Of a stretch of DNA of 64,000 bases, positions 44,451 to 52,561 are shown one piece after another. Both the position numbers and the translations under genes were made by a program. The stretch spans positions 248,001 through 312,000 of the forward strand of contig NZ_JAUDRZ010000025.1 of assembly GCF_030380735.1 (NCBI RefSeq), in the 5' to 3' direction. The notes under the pieces are model-generated. The model ran no database searches and was not told the DNA's origin. It worked only from the letters and a program-made list of their open reading frames with translations. Origin of the DNA: Rhizobium sp. S152 (GTDB lineage Bacteria; Pseudomonadota; Alphaproteobacteria; Rhizobiales; Rhizobiaceae). Each line of letters opens with the position of its first letter. The first letter of the stretch is position 1.

Positions 44451-45155
44451 CTATTTGTTCGATTGTTCGATATATCCGGAGACTGGGTCTACCCAGACCA
44501 TTCGATCCACGACGTCCTTCGAACCCGAAACACTCCGGGCGGCCGCGACAACCGCCTTCCGGTGATCCTCGTTGAATACGCCGCCCTCGAGCGCGACCTT
44601 GCCGTTTTCTACGGAGACATGGACCGAACTCTCTCTGCTCCACGGATGGCGGCTCAGCTCTGCGACTACCGCATCGCGGACTTCGAGGTCCGACCTCGGC
44701 TCGACATCCGCGGCCAGTACCTTCAGCAACGCCCTGACCACATCGGCGCGTGCGATCACGCCGACGATTGCCTGCTCCCGTTGAACGAAGAGCCGGGTGA
44801 CGCCGTTTTCAGTCATGGTCGACACCGCGTCCGAGACCGTATAATCCGCGTGGATCGTCATAGCGGGCGAGGACATCACTTCGCCGACAGACTTACCCGC
44901 CTCATGCACGAATTCCATCGCGAGCTTTCGATTGCTCGTCATGATCGCGGAAATCCATGAGCGATGGGTTTGGGATTCGAGCTCGACCCGCCGAAGAAGG
45001 TCGCTTTCATCCAGGATACCAACCAGCCGATTTTGCGAATCGACAACCGGCAGCGCACTGATACGGCGATCCAGCATGATGCGTGCGGCCGCTTCGATGG
45101 AAGCAGAGATGCTTACTGTAATCACGGGAGATGACATGATGTCTTTGACGAACAA
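44451..45155 (-). CDS. CBS-pair plus BON domain protein
   Basis: A 234-aa cytoplasmic protein with a TTG start at 45155 preceded by CGGAGCACG. The start agrees with the usual family beginning (MFVKDIMSSPVITV). First CBS: AARIMLDRRISALPVVDSQ and RLVGILDESDLLRRVE. Second CBS: VGEVMSSPAMTIHADYTVSD and GVIARADVVRALL. C-terminal BON domain: VRDAVVAELSRHPW and GKVALEGGVFNEDHRKAVV. It may sense adenine nucleotides. Upstream of an Na+/H+ antiporter, which it might regulate; that link is inference. Confidence 0.86.
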   Translation of the reverse strand: MFVKDIMSSPVITVSISASIEAAARIMLDRRISALPVVDSQNRLVGILDESDLLRRVELESQTHRSWISAIMTSNRKLAMEFVHEAGKSVGEVMSSPAMTIHADYTVSDAVSTMTENGVTRLFVQREQAIVGVIARADVVRALLKVLAADVEPRSDLEVRDAVVAELSRHPWSRESSVHVSVENGKVALEGGVFNEDHRKAVVAAARSVSGSKDVVDRMVWVDPVSGYIEQSNK

Positions 45156-45860
45156 CTTCGTGCTCCGAAACGCGCGGATCGGGATAGCGAGCCCCGGAAT
45201 ATTTTGGCAGCGATGCCGAACCCCAGGCCCTGATAGGTAGCCGCGATAGCTAGTCGTCGTCAGTGCGTCAACGTTTGGAGCACCCAGCCAACAGTGCTCT
45301 ACGTGAGCGATCGAGGGCGATTTTCAGAGACTTGGTCAGGCAGACCGCTCTGCGGCCAAGTCCCCAAAGTGTCCGGGTGCAGCAACGGGAGTGGCTGCCG
45401 CTCGCGACACGGATCGTGATGTCTTTGGAAACGCGCGGTTTATCGAACGAGGAGTGCCCAAAAGAAGGCAGTCTAACAGCGACTAACGTAGCATTTCAAA
45501 AAATTGGTTCTTGCCGGGACTCGGCGCGCTCTAGGGAAGAGACCTAGTCCGGGCTTCGTTGCCACGCCGAGCATAACGCGTCGCGAGCAACAACATTCAA
45601 CGAAAGGCAATATGCTCCAAGCCTCCAGTGCTTCCGATACCTAGAGTGCGTCGGGTTTCCCGCCGTGCTGGCGTGATGAACCGCGAAGACATGAAGTTCT
45701 AGGAGAATTCGATGGAGGCCTCGGAACTGGTTCTCAACGGCTTCGCCCGGCCCGAACGCGCTTGCGCGGCCCGTGGCGTATCCCAAAGGCCACAGCGGCT
45801 CGACCAGCAGACCGATGGCAGCCCCATCGATATTGAACGCACTTGCTGGTGGGACGATTG
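45156..45860. other. 705-bp stretch without recognised gene
   Basis: Between the CBS-BON gene and the cyclase. A minus-strand frame (45978-45544) contains LLVEPLWPLGYATGRASAFG but has no recognisable family and overlaps the cyclase start. No promoter or RNA element is evident. Confidence 0.45.
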
Positions 45861-47261
45861 ATGGCAGGTACATTCGATTTCTCCGTCTTGCTCCAGTCCG
45901 CTGATCCGAATGTCCTCGCCGCGTTTGAGCAGGCAATCCAGTTGGCGCCCGATATTCGGCTGAATCGTATAAATCCACTCAGGTTTGCTGCCGAACACGA
46001 GCTTGACCCAGCAAAGACCATTGCGGGATTTCTGTACGCCACGCAGCAAGGAATATTCGAGCTTTCCTGGAACGTCGTCTGCCCAACCTGCGGCGGCGTC
46101 CTACATGCAGCAGTTTCGCTGACCGACATTAATCAAGGGCGCTACACGTGCGCTCTTTGCGCCTCGGATTGCGAACCTTCGCTTGACGAAACGGTCGAAG
46201 TGACGTTCACCGTGGATCCCAGAGTCAGGACGATACAGGCTCACGAGCCGGAAGCCCTTCCGCTATGGCAATACATGCGGCAGTGCTTCTGGAGTTCGGG
46301 CAGCGACCTCCCTGATGATCTTGAACCATTCGTCAGTGACGCCGTTCTGGAGGTCTTCGAGATCGGTCCAGGTGCGTCGGTCGAGCGTAGCGTGCGCCTG
46401 GAAAGCGGTGCTGCGGTCTTATTCGATCCCGTGACCCACCGCGCGCGCTTCCTGCAGATAGATGGGTCCGCATCGGCCGGATCCCAGAGGATCGAGATCA
46501 AAATTGAGGACACCGGCCCGGCGGAGCCCTTAAGCGCGTCCTCTGGAGTCGTCGATCTGTCGGTTACCAACAGAACGCAGCACCGCGTGCTGCCAATCCT
46601 TTGGACTGTGGGGCCTGCTCTGAAGCAAATCGTTTCCGGACGTGTCCCTGTCCTGACCGCCAGCCGGCTGATGTCCAGCCAGTCTTTTCGCGACCTCTTC
46701 GGGTCCAAAGTTCTTGACGTAAACCAGCGCTTCAAGATCACGCGTCTGAGTTTTCTCTTCATCGATCTTAAAGAGTCGACGCAACTTTATGAGGATGTTG
46801 GTGATCTGGCCGCCTACGACTTCGTACGCGCCTACTTTCTTCTAGTCCAGGAAATCGTCACCCTCCAGGGAGGCGCCGTAGTCAAGACCATCGGCGACGC
46901 CGTCATGGCTACTTTCCTTAGCCCCGTCCAGTGCGTCACCGCGGCATTAGCGATGAAGAATGGGCTCCGAGACTTGAACGCGCAACGCGGAGGTCGCCCC
47001 CAAGCCGTGAGGATTGGCGTTCATTCCGGGCCATGTCTGGCCGTCCTGATGAACGACCGTCAGGACTATTTCGGCCAGACGGTGAACATAGCCTCCCGGC
47101 TTCAGGGCGTTTCATCCGATCGGATACTGATGACACGAGCCGTAGCGGACGACGACGATGTCCGCGCATACCTGAAGCGTTGCTCGCTCGAGTTGGAAGG
47201 CTTCAGGGAGAGGCTGCGTGGCATCGACGCCGAGTTTCCACTTTTCGCCATACGGACTTGA
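45861..47261 (+). CDS. DUF5939-type protein with class III nucleotide cyclase domain
   Basis: A 466-aa soluble protein from ATG 45861. The N-terminal part has a zinc-ribbon-like set (CPTCGG at 74-79, CALC at 97-100) inside a DUF5939-like region and a helical middle. The cyclase domain (~295-465) has the first metal Asp in SFLFIDLKESTQLYEDVGD and the second in AVVKTIGDAVMATFLSP, followed by RIGVHSGPCLAVLMNDR and DYFGQTVNIASRLQG. It should make cAMP or cGMP. It is 88 bp upstream of an exporter operon on the same strand. Confidence 0.82.
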   Translation: MAGTFDFSVLLQSADPNVLAAFEQAIQLAPDIRLNRINPLRFAAEHELDPAKTIAGFLYATQQGIFELSWNVVCPTCGGVLHAAVSLTDINQGRYTCALCASDCEPSLDETVEVTFTVDPRVRTIQAHEPEALPLWQYMRQCFWSSGSDLPDDLEPFVSDAVLEVFEIGPGASVERSVRLESGAAVLFDPVTHRARFLQIDGSASAGSQRIEIKIEDTGPAEPLSASSGVVDLSVTNRTQHRVLPILWTVGPALKQIVSGRVPVLTASRLMSSQSFRDLFGSKVLDVNQRFKITRLSFLFIDLKESTQLYEDVGDLAAYDFVRAYFLLVQEIVTLQGGAVVKTIGDAVMATFLSPVQCVTAALAMKNGLRDLNAQRGGRPQAVRIGVHSGPCLAVLMNDRQDYFGQTVNIASRLQGVSSDRILMTRAVADDDDVRAYLKRCSLELEGFRERLRGIDAEFPLFAIRT

Positions 47262-47349
47262 TCGGCAAGAGGTTCCGTACGGTGCAAGATCCATCATATC
47301 CAGCAACGCGCCTAACAGTGAGGCAGCCAGAAGAAGGCATGCAACTTCT

Positions 47350-48330
47350 ATGAAAAAGATACTCCAAGCACTGGTCGGAATTTGTCTCCTTGCGGGATTG
47401 GGCGTGCTTCTCTGGTTCGCCACCAAAGCGCCTCCGCTGGTCGTCCAGGGCGAGGTTTCAACCAACCGCGTAGATATCAGTCCGCGCGTGGGCGGACGTG
47501 TGGCGAAACTGAATGTCGACGTCGGTGATATAGTCAAGCAGGCGGACGTCATCGCGATCCTCGAAAGCCCGCAGTTGACGGCTTCGATGCATATGGCGGA
47601 CGCCGCCCTCGCCGTCTCCGAGGCCGATCTGGTCAGGGTGAACAGCACGCGTCCGGAGAGAATTGACGCGGCCAAGGCGGAACTCGCCGCTGCGAATGCG
47701 GATGTCGTTCTCTATCAGGAAGAAGCCGCCCGGCAGGCGAGGCTCATCAGCACCGGAGCCTCGACGCAGTCGCAGGTCGACCAGACAAATAGAAACCTCG
47801 ACGCCGCAATCCGGAAGCGAGAGTCTGCGGACGCCAACCTGCGGCTCGCGGTCGCCGGTTCGAGCAAGGAGGAGAAGGCGCTCGCTGCCACGCAGGTCGA
47901 GCAGGCGCGTGCGTCGCTGAATCAACAACAGGTCGATGTCGCGGAGTTGACGATACATGCCTCGATATCGGGGCAGATTACGACGCGTGTGGCTGAACTC
48001 GGGGAAAACTTTGCTGCTGGAGCGCCCCTATTTTCCATCGTGGACATCGAGCATCCTTGGTTCACGTTCAACCTTCGCGAGGATCTGCTCAAGGGTCTCA
48101 AGATCGGCGACCGCTTCCATGTCACGGTTCCCGCGCTCGGGGCCGAAAAGGTCGAAGTCAAGGTAACCGTGCTGAATGCCCAGGGCCAGTACGCCACCTG
48201 GAGGGCGACGAGGGCGACCGGCGACTTCGACCTTCGTACCTTTGAAGTACGGGCTGAACCCGTCGATCCTCCTGCGGGGCTCCGCCCCGGCATGAGTGTT
48301 CTTGCATCATGGCCCTTCGAGGATCTTTGA
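47350..48330 (+). CDS. HlyD-family membrane fusion protein
   Basis: A 326-aa protein from ATG 47350. An N-terminal membrane anchor (ILQALVGICLLAGLGVLLWF) precedes the lipoyl half-motifs VDISPRVGGRVAKLNVDVGD and HASISGQITTRVAELGENF. A long coiled coil (LVRVNSTRPERIDAAKAELA to about residue 190) lies between them, and a beta-barrel follows. It is the periplasmic adaptor of an efflux system. The following permease starts one base after its stop codon. YbhG/YhiI-like. Confidence 0.88.
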   Translation: MKKILQALVGICLLAGLGVLLWFATKAPPLVVQGEVSTNRVDISPRVGGRVAKLNVDVGDIVKQADVIAILESPQLTASMHMADAALAVSEADLVRVNSTRPERIDAAKAELAAANADVVLYQEEAARQARLISTGASTQSQVDQTNRNLDAAIRKRESADANLRLAVAGSSKEEKALAATQVEQARASLNQQQVDVAELTIHASISGQITTRVAELGENFAAGAPLFSIVDIEHPWFTFNLREDLLKGLKIGDRFHVTVPALGAEKVEVKVTVLNAQGQYATWRATRATGDFDLRTFEVRAEPVDPPAGLRPGMSVLASWPFEDL

Positions 48331-48331
48331 A

Positions 48332-49549
48332 ATGGCGCCTCGGAGAGATCTTCGTCCCGGCTTCCTTTTGTCCTTCAGAAGGGAGCTCGACCGCTTCTAC
48401 CGGACGCCGTTTCTGATTTTCCTGACCATCGGTCTGCCCCTGCTTTTGATGGGGCTGCTGGCCGTGGTCTTCAGCGCCGGGCTGGCGACAAGGCTACCCA
48501 TAGCCGTCCTCGATCTCGATGGCAGCGACCTGTCGCGCACGATCGTCCGGACGGTGGACGGGACGCCCGATGCCGGGGTTGCGTTCAGGGTTGCAGACCT
48601 ATCGGAGGGCCGCAGGCTCATCCTTGCCGGGAAGGTGCATGGCCTTCTCTATCTGCCCGAGCATCTCGAGCGCGACGTATTCGCTGGACGGCGCCCTGAG
48701 GTGGTATTCTTCTACAATACGCAGACGCTGACCACCGGCAACTTGACCCTCAGGGGCGTGAGCGCGGCCATTCCTTCCGTCGAGGCAGGCATCCGCCTCC
48801 AGTTGCGTACTGCAGAGGGCCAGCCGTTAGACCTGGCTCTCGCCGACCTTGCGCCAGTGTCAGTACAGGTAAACCCATTGTTCAATCCGACACTAAACTA
48901 TGCTCACTTTCTTCTCGCGGCACTGCTTCCATCAGTCCTGCAGGTCATCATCGTGACGACCATGACCTACACAGTCGGACGCGACGCTGCGACACCTCAT
49001 CGATTTCACGTCATGCGAAGGCTCGGCGGCGGGCTTTGGCCGGCGATTGCGGGAAAAATTCTGCCCTACACCGTGCTCTTCCTTGCCGTCCTGGGCATTT
49101 CCGACGCAGTCCTTTTCGGACTTCTGGAAATGCCGTTGCGGGGGGAGCGATTCATACTGCTACTTGCAGCGACACTCTTCATCCTGGCCACGCAGTTGAT
49201 TGGAACGCTGCTGGCTCTCCTAATAAGGCCAACCGCCACCGCAATCAGCGTCGCAACGCTGATCTTCGCGCCGTCCTTCGGCTACATGGGGATCGGCTTT
49301 CCCCGTCTCGGCATGAACACCTTCGCCTATCACTGGGGTGAGCTCATCCCGGGGACCTGGTATCTCATGGCGCGCATCGACCAAACGCTGCGAGGCACGC
49401 CGGTCGACCTCTCCTGGCGGCCGATAGCCTCCCTCGCTATTTTCGTGGTGGTGCTCGGCGGTCTGACGGCAATCAAACTGAACGCAATGGGAGCGAGGCC
49501 GAGAGCCGCACGAGGGCCGGACGGTGAGCTTGAGGAGGCCGCAACATGA
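48332..49549 (+). CDS. ABC-2 type transporter permease, first subunit
   Basis: A 405-aa protein from ATG 48332. Typical ABC2_membrane_3 layout: TM1 (FLIFLTIGLPLLLMGLLAVV), a ~150-residue periplasmic domain (IAVLDLDGSDLSRTIVRTV), then five helices including FLLAALLPSVLQVIIVTT and LILFAPSFG-like segments near the end. YhhJ/YbhS-like. The usual ATP-binding subunit is not encoded between the adaptor and the permeases, nor elsewhere in this window. The stop overlaps the second permease start (ATGA). Confidence 0.86.
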   Translation: MAPRRDLRPGFLLSFRRELDRFYRTPFLIFLTIGLPLLLMGLLAVVFSAGLATRLPIAVLDLDGSDLSRTIVRTVDGTPDAGVAFRVADLSEGRRLILAGKVHGLLYLPEHLERDVFAGRRPEVVFFYNTQTLTTGNLTLRGVSAAIPSVEAGIRLQLRTAEGQPLDLALADLAPVSVQVNPLFNPTLNYAHFLLAALLPSVLQVIIVTTMTYTVGRDAATPHRFHVMRRLGGGLWPAIAGKILPYTVLFLAVLGISDAVLFGLLEMPLRGERFILLLAATLFILATQLIGTLLALLIRPTATAISVATLIFAPSFGYMGIGFPRLGMNTFAYHWGELIPGTWYLMARIDQTLRGTPVDLSWRPIASLAIFVVVLGGLTAIKLNAMGARPRAARGPDGELEEAAT

Positions 49550-50703
49550 GAGGCCTATTCGCGGTGTTGAGAACGGAGCTATATCGCATATTGACGACGA
49601 GGCCCGCACTGGCGGCGCTCGTCATCGGCCCGCTGATCTACGCGCTTTACTATCCTCAGCCATATCGCAACGAAGCCTTGCGCGACGTCCCGATCGCTCT
49701 GGTGGATCTGGACGGGACCGACAGCAGCAGACAGTTCGCCCGTCGGCTCGACGCATCGAGCGACGTGGCGATCGCGGCCGTCCTCCCAGACGAAAAGAGC
49801 GCCGAGCGCGAAGTGTACGCCCGCGACCTCTATGGCATGCTGGTCATCCCGCAGCACTTCGAGCGCGACGTCCTTCATGGTCGCCAATCGCCAGTCGCCT
49901 TGTACGGCGACGCCAGCTATTTCCTCGTCTACCAGAGGATTTCAGGCGCAGTAGCGGCGGTGGCGCGAGCGTTCGGCGCGGAAGTGGAGAGCGCGCGACT
50001 GATCGCGATGGGGGTCGATCCGGCGATCGCCGCCGCCGCGTCCGACCCGATGCCGCTGACCGCCGTGGCGCTTTTCAATCCTCAGGGCGGATACGCGACT
50101 TACATCCTGCCCGCAGCCTTGGTCCTGATCTTGCAGCAGACCATGCTGATGGGCATCGGATTGCTTGGAGCGATCGAAGACGATCGAACCAGCTCGGATC
50201 CGATGGCGGCATCTGCGGGACCCGTATCCCTTGTGCTCGGAAAGATGCTCGCATATCTCACGGTGGAAGCGGTAATCTTTCCCTTCTATCTCATTGTACT
50301 TCCTTACCTCTATGATATCCCCCGGCTTGGATCGTTCGAAACGATCGCCATATTCTCGATTCCATTCGTGCTCTCCGCCTCGGCACTAGGGCTTATAATT
50401 GCGCGCCTGTTTCGACGGCCCGTGGTGGTGCAGCTCGTCGGCGCTGCGCTCGGTCTCCCCTTCATCTTTCTTGCAGGTTTCACCTGGCCGATTGAAGCCG
50501 TCCCAGAGCCGCTAAGAACGATCGCGCTCGTGTTGCCAAGCTCGACGGCCATTGCCGGCATAGTGGAGGTTTCTCAGCTTGGAGCGTCACTCTCCGACGT
50601 GGGCCATGCATTCCTGACGTTATGGGTGTTGGCCGTCGTCTATGCGCTTGTTGCGATGCAGCTCGAAAAGTTTCACCTCAGATCCGCGGCTGCGGCGCCG
50701 TGA
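49546..50703 (+). CDS. ABC-2 type transporter permease, second subunit
   Basis: A 385-aa protein translationally coupled to the first permease. The same architecture: TM1 near ALAALVIGPLIYALYYPQPY, periplasmic IALVDLDGTDSSRQFARRL, then TYILPAALVLILQQTMLMG and the membrane segment VVQLVGAALGLPFIFLAGF. The two permeases should form a heterodimeric channel with the HlyD adaptor. An outer-membrane TolC-type partner and the ATPase must come from elsewhere. Confidence 0.86.
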   Translation: MRGLFAVLRTELYRILTTRPALAALVIGPLIYALYYPQPYRNEALRDVPIALVDLDGTDSSRQFARRLDASSDVAIAAVLPDEKSAEREVYARDLYGMLVIPQHFERDVLHGRQSPVALYGDASYFLVYQRISGAVAAVARAFGAEVESARLIAMGVDPAIAAAASDPMPLTAVALFNPQGGYATYILPAALVLILQQTMLMGIGLLGAIEDDRTSSDPMAASAGPVSLVLGKMLAYLTVEAVIFPFYLIVLPYLYDIPRLGSFETIAIFSIPFVLSASALGLIIARLFRRPVVVQLVGAALGLPFIFLAGFTWPIEAVPEPLRTIALVLPSSTAIAGIVEVSQLGASLSDVGHAFLTLWVLAVVYALVAMQLEKFHLRSAAAAP

Positions 50704-50826
50704 CAGCGAATCCCCTATCGCGCGCAACAATGAGCCAAAGGTGGCAACACCGTACAATACGTTGCTCATACCCTTTCCTAACCTCCAGTCCACTTCGAAC
50801 TTCAGAAAATCAGAAGGAGGCTGGAA

Positions 50827-51129
50827 ATGAGCAAGGTGGGGGGCGTGATCCCTTTCAAGGCCAAGCCCGGACAAGGCGGTGAAGTCGCGAGGCTGATATC
50901 GAGCGCGCTCCCACATGTCGAGAGAGAACCCGGCACGTTGACATGGCTTGTCCTGCGCTCGGATGCCGACCCGGATCTCGTGTTCCTCGTCGATCTGTTC
51001 GCCGACGATGAAAGCCGAACCGTCCACATGCACGGCGAGGCAGCAAAGCAAATCTTCGCGACAGTCCCGCCGCTTCTGGCCGAGCCGCCGTCAGTCCACC
51101 CGGCAACGGTTGCTGCTGCGAAAGGCTAG
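50827..51129 (+). CDS. antibiotic biosynthesis monooxygenase (ABM)-like small protein
   Basis: A 100-aa protein from ATG 50827 behind AGAAGGAGGCTGG. Ferredoxin-like alpha-beta dimer pattern: VIPFKAKPGQGGEVARLISS, then EPGTLTWLVLRSDADPDLVF, then LVDLFADDESRTVHMHGEAA. YgiN/ABM family members are cofactor-free monooxygenases or quinol oxidases. It stands between the exporter and the bufferin operon and could belong to either or neither. Confidence 0.77.
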   Translation: MSKVGGVIPFKAKPGQGGEVARLISSALPHVEREPGTLTWLVLRSDADPDLVFLVDLFADDESRTVHMHGEAAKQIFATVPPLLAEPPSVHPATVAAAKG

Positions 51130-51156
51130 CATCAAAAAAAGTGTCTGCACGGCGGC

Positions 51157-51182
51157 GTAACCTTCTTCGTCGGTGCAGCGAA
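51157..51182 (+). promoter_or_regulatory. SigF-type ECF promoter of the bufferin operon (GTAACC-N16-CGAA)
   Basis: GTAACC at 51157-51162 and CGAA at 51179-51182 are separated by exactly 16 bases. This equals the motif reported for SigF-controlled genes in Caulobacter, whose targets include a bufferin cluster of the same kind. It lies 66 bp upstream of the bufA start, and the sigma factor itself is encoded at the end of this operon, so autoregulation is likely. Confidence 0.72.
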
Positions 51183-51248
51183 CCACCAAGTCGGCGCTCT
51201 CGCCACTCCCGGCACCTGTCCGGGTCAAAACCAAAATGGAGAAAAGCA

Positions 51249-51581
51249 ATGTCCAATCGCATGCTCTCGACGCTCGTCATCGGTGCCTTCGCAAGCGCCA
51301 TGGGAACGATCGCCACCTCTCCTGCCAGCGCGGAAGAATTCACGGCCGCCCAGAAGAAGATCCAGGCGGAACACACCGCTCTTGTGAAGTCAGGCAAGGT
51401 CGAACCGTGCTTCGGGACGGCAATGAAGGGTCAGAACGATTGCTATGCAGGCGCTGGCACGACATGCGCGGGCACCAGCACGGTCGACTACCAGGGCAAC
51501 GCCTTCAAGCTCGTGCCCAAGGGCACCTGCACGACGATCTCCACCCCCAACGGTGCAGGCAGCCTCGCTCCCAAGGCGTAA
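51249..51581 (+). CDS. bufA: bufferin precursor peptide (DUF2282, BufA1-like)
   Basis: A 110-aa precursor from ATG 51249 behind TGGAGAAAAGC. A Sec signal peptide (LVIGAFASAMGTIATSPASA) would be cleaved before EEFTAAQ. The core has the four conserved cysteines of the family: VEPCFGTAMKGQNDC (54 and 65), TTCAG (73) and VPKGTC (94). In studied bufferins an MNIO enzyme converts two core cysteines into 5-thiooxazoles, and the exported product binds copper. It is the first gene of the operon; an in-frame extension to 51141 is rejected. Confidence 0.85.
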   Translation: MSNRMLSTLVIGAFASAMGTIATSPASAEEFTAAQKKIQAEHTALVKSGKVEPCFGTAMKGQNDCYAGAGTTCAGTSTVDYQGNAFKLVPKGTCTTISTPNGAGSLAPKA

Positions 51582-51589
51582 TGTGAAGA

Positions 51590-51613
51590 CCGGTCCCGCA
51601 ACTGCGGGGCCGG
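51590..51613 (+). terminator. intra-operon hairpin between bufA and bufB
   Basis: CCGGTCCCGCA pairs with TGCGGGGCCGG around a minimal loop. It falls nine bases after the bufA stop and has no U-tract. Most likely it stabilises the bufA message or attenuates readthrough, so that the precursor is made in excess over its enzymes. Confidence 0.55.
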
Positions 51614-51641
51614 CCGCCCGGTTACAATAGGGGTGAGATCC

Positions 51642-52529
51642 ATGAGTTCGATTGAGGGCCGTTTCCCGGCGAAAGCGATGCTCGGGCGCGCGGGCGTAGG
51701 CCTCAAGGCCGAGCATTATCAGCATGTCCTACAGTCGGCGCCAGACATCGGCTTCTTCGAAGTGCATGCCGAAAACTATATGGGCGACGGAGGTCCGCCG
51801 CATCGATATCTTGCCGCAATCCGCGAGCGCTATCCCCTCTCGCTCCATGGTGTCGGCCTGTCGATCGGCGCGGCCCGTCCTCTGGACAGAGGCCACTTGA
51901 AGCGACTGAAACACCTGATAGACCGCTATGAGCCTTCGTTATTTTCGGAGCATCTCGCCTGGTCGAGCCACGACGCCGGTTTCTTTAACGACCTGCTGCC
52001 CCTACCCTACACCAGCGAGACCCTGCAACGGGTCGTCGAACACATCCTCGAAGTGCAGGACACGCTCGGCAGACAGATGCTGCTCGAAAACCCGTCGACG
52101 TACCTTGCGTTCTTGGAAAGTACGTACTCGGAGATCGATTTCATCGCCGAAATCGTTCGACGGACGGGCTGCGGACTCCTGCTGGACGTAAACAACGTCC
52201 ATGTGGCATCGACGAACCAGCTCTGGGATCCCTTCACTTACATCGACGCCTATCCTCTCGCTCACGTGGCCGAATTTCATCTGGCCGGCCACGCCACAGA
52301 GAAGGACGAGGGCGACCGGCCGCTTCTCATCGATACGCACGACCGCCCGGTCGATGACCTAGTGTGGAAGCTCTATGCACACGCGTTGGAGCGCGTCGGT
52401 CCCGTGCCGACGCTGATCGAGTGGGATGCCAACGTTCCGCCATGGCCCGTCCTCGAGGCGGAGGCGAAGCGGGCGGAAAACCTCATGAATTCGATTGGCA
52501 CCTCCAGAACCCGGTCGGCAGCAGAATGA
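51642..52529 (+). CDS. bufB: MNIO-family (DUF692) bufferin maturase
   Basis: A 295-aa TIM-barrel enzyme from ATG 51642 (MSSIEGRFPAK); GTG 51633 is the alternative. DUF692 landmarks are VGLKAEHYQHVL, FFEVHAENYMGDGGPPHRYL, LSLHGVGLSIGA, FSEHLAWSSHDAGFFNDLLP, LENPSTYLAFLESTYSEIDF, LLLDVNNVHVAS, EFHLAGHATEKDEG and LIEWDANVPPWP. The His/Asp/Glu residues in these loops bind the multinuclear iron cofactor. It acts with BufC on the BufA core in the cytoplasm. Confidence 0.9.
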   Translation: MSSIEGRFPAKAMLGRAGVGLKAEHYQHVLQSAPDIGFFEVHAENYMGDGGPPHRYLAAIRERYPLSLHGVGLSIGAARPLDRGHLKRLKHLIDRYEPSLFSEHLAWSSHDAGFFNDLLPLPYTSETLQRVVEHILEVQDTLGRQMLLENPSTYLAFLESTYSEIDFIAEIVRRTGCGLLLDVNNVHVASTNQLWDPFTYIDAYPLAHVAEFHLAGHATEKDEGDRPLLIDTHDRPVDDLVWKLYAHALERVGPVPTLIEWDANVPPWPVLEAEAKRAENLMNSIGTSRTRSAAE

Positions 52530-52561
52530 CCGGTCAGAGCGGATGACGGAGAGGACAAGTC

